Source of the DNA: a bacterium
GTDB taxonomy: Bacteria; Hydrothermota; UBA3072; B12-G15
Length of the DNA stretch: 7,191 bases
Assembly: GCA_003646055.1 (NCBI GenBank)
Contig: QNDZ01000083.1
Location: 1 to 7,191, forward strand
Direction: 5' to 3'
In this document: positions 5,955 to 7,191 of the stretch, one piece after another
How positions within the stretch are numbered: position 1 is the first letter of the stretch
Layout: each line of letters begins with the position of its first letter
The notes under the pieces: generated by a model
The model's database searches: none
What the model was told of the DNA's origin: nothing
Seen by the model: only the letters and a program-made list of their open reading frames with translations
Made by a program: the position numbers and the translations under genes

Positions 5955-7191
5955 AGGACAGTACAGGCAAATATCTGAATGCATCGCTGAGATTTCTCTC
6001 CTCCGTTAAAATGCCTGTTTACCGCAGGAGGCTCTGGAAGTATGACATTTATCACCTCCTGAGATTTTTTGACATTAAACTGAACGATGATGCTCCAATA
6101 GCAAGAATATCCTATAGAAGTTTCAGCAAGGGAATCATAGAGGTGAATCCTGAAGTGTTGAAGATGAGCGATGCAAACCTGATTTACATCCTTACCCATG
6201 AACTACTTCACTTCAGTCTGATGCACTTTGATAATGAATTATTGAGAAGCCTGCCCTCACGTTTCTTTGCCAATGTGATTGCAGACATTGAGGTGAATGC
6301 ATTTATTGACAGACACCTTGATTTGACCCCTGATTTCACAGTGAAAAAGGTGTTGAAAAACATGAAGGTTTCAAGGGATTTCTTCTTCTTTCTCTATCTC
6401 CTTTCAGGAAAAGAGATTCTTAAAAAATTCAAGAGTTTGACTGCATTCATTAAGAGAGTCAAGTGTCCTGATGTTACAGATGAGGATATAAGACACTGGG
6501 TTTCCTTCAAGAAAAAACTGATGGAGCCTGACATCCCAGTGACCATTGAAGAAATCATTGAGGAGAGCACCTACTGGATTGAGAACATGGCAAAGGTTAA
6601 GGTGATTGTTTTTATAGACGACTTCTTCTCCTCTCCTTCACCAGAAATTACAGATCAGATTCTCTCTGGTTTATCTAAACTTTTCAAGAGGCGCACAGAC
6701 ACGATTAACAGTCCAGTTCAGAATGAGGATAACCTGAAGGAAACCATCTGGAAACTTGGTAAGATACTGAAAAAGGCAATATCAGAAGACCCCAGGTCAA
6801 GGATTAACAGGATTCAAAAAATGGCAAAGAGGAGTGTTGTTCCTTCTGTATATCCCTCCCGCAGAGAGATATTCCAGATAAAGAGGGGAATAAAGCCCGT
6901 GTTCCACAAGAGGGAGATTCACGATGAATTGTATACACAGGGGAAGGTTCATCTGTATGTTGATGTGTCTGGTTCATTCATGGATTTCCTCCCCTTTATC
7001 CTTGGCCTCATGTACCACCTGAAGGATTACATCGGAACACCCATTTACCAGTTTTCAACCACTGTTGAGGTTTTTAAATGGGACGAGGTGAGGTCAGGCA
7101 AAATTAAAACAACCTATGGAACGGATTTCAACGCAGTTGTGAACCATGCACTGAAGAACAGGTTTTCAAGGATAGTGGCAATCACAGATGG
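5936..7191 (+). CDS. Metallopeptidase-like HExxH plus VWA (DUF2201-type) protein, 3'-truncated by the window edge
   Basis: The frame is open from the ATG at 5936 to the window end, giving 418 whole residues. The N-terminal half matches the putative metallopeptidase domain of DUF2201 proteins: IEVNPEVL (about 68-75), then THELLHFSLMH with HExxH at 88-92 and His97, then NVIADIEVNAFI (113-124) with Asp117 in the region where such families place further metal or structural ligands. A charged helical linker (about 200-335) follows. The C-terminal part is a VWA-like domain with the MIDAS motif DVSGS at 343-347, the metal-site Thr in YGTDF (Thr396), and the closing ITD(G) at the edge. Only a few tens of residues should be missing. 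There is no ribosome binding site, and the 19-base overlap with the upstream gene suggests coupled translation; family-like sequence from about residue 8 supports this start over Met26. The likely role is the MIDAS-bearing partner of the MoxR ATPase. Whether the HExxH site cleaves peptides is unknown. Confidence 0.9.
   Translation, partial: MSSPFIKDSTGKYLNASLRFLSSVKMPVYRRRLWKYDIYHLLRFFDIKLNDDAPIARISYRSFSKGIIEVNPEVLKMSDANLIYILTHELLHFSLMHFDNELLRSLPSRFFANVIADIEVNAFIDRHLDLTPDFTVKKVLKNMKVSRDFFFFLYLLSGKEILKKFKSLTAFIKRVKCPDVTDEDIRHWVSFKKKLMEPDIPVTIEEIIEESTYWIENMAKVKVIVFIDDFFSSPSPEITDQILSGLSKLFKRRTDTINSPVQNEDNLKETIWKLGKILKKAISEDPRSRINRIQKMAKRSVVPSVYPSRREIFQIKRGIKPVFHKREIHDELYTQGKVHLYVDVSGSFMDFLPFILGLMYHLKDYIGTPIYQFSTTVEVFKWDEVRSGKIKTTYGTDFNAVVNHALKNRFSRIVAITD

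Noticed and set aside
5852..6199. 115-residue minus-strand open frame over the gene overlap
   Set aside because: Antisense to two supported genes, and it would run against the HExxH-domain coding frame.

Overview
The window looks like chromosomal DNA from a bacterium with AT-leaning, thermophile-style codon use: arginine is written almost only as AGG/AGA, ATA is common for isoleucine, and CpG is sparse. Both promoters in the central divergent region fit the bacterial sigma-70 pattern (TTGACC-17-TAAAAT and TTGACA-16-TATATT), and several genes have AGGAGG-type ribosome binding sites. This favours Bacteria over Archaea. I cannot name the genus.

Layout. (1) Bases 1-1778, plus strand: the 3' part of a neurotransmitter:sodium symporter (NSS) gene, a 30-residue MetS-like small membrane protein that overlaps it by ATGA, and an FMN nitroreductase one base further on. 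(2) Bases 1782-3484, minus strand: a class I methyltransferase-like gene followed, with an ATGA overlap, by a transglutaminase/protease-like gene that converges on the nitroreductase with only 3 bases between the stop codons. (3) Bases 3485-3683: a 199-base divergent control region with a promoter for each side and a 15-base palindrome almost exactly midway between the two predicted transcription starts. (4) Bases 3684-7191, plus strand: a MoxR-type AAA+ ATPase, a 329-residue protein of no recognised family, and a metallopeptidase-like (HExxH) plus von Willebrand A (DUF2201-type) protein that runs off the right edge.

The most interesting part is region 3-4. A MoxR ATPase paired with a VWA/MIDAS protein is the architecture of RavA-ViaA, NorQ-NorD, CbbQ-CbbO and Mg-chelatase I/D: an ATP-driven remodelling pair that matures or unfolds a partner. 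Here an uncharacterised protein sits between the two, and a transglutaminase-like gene, a frequent MoxR neighbour, is fired divergently from the same control region. The divergent promoter places its predicted +1 exactly on the A of the methyltransferase start codon, so that operon is predicted to be leaderless.

No tRNA, rRNA, CRISPR array, insertion sequence or convincing intrinsic terminator was seen.
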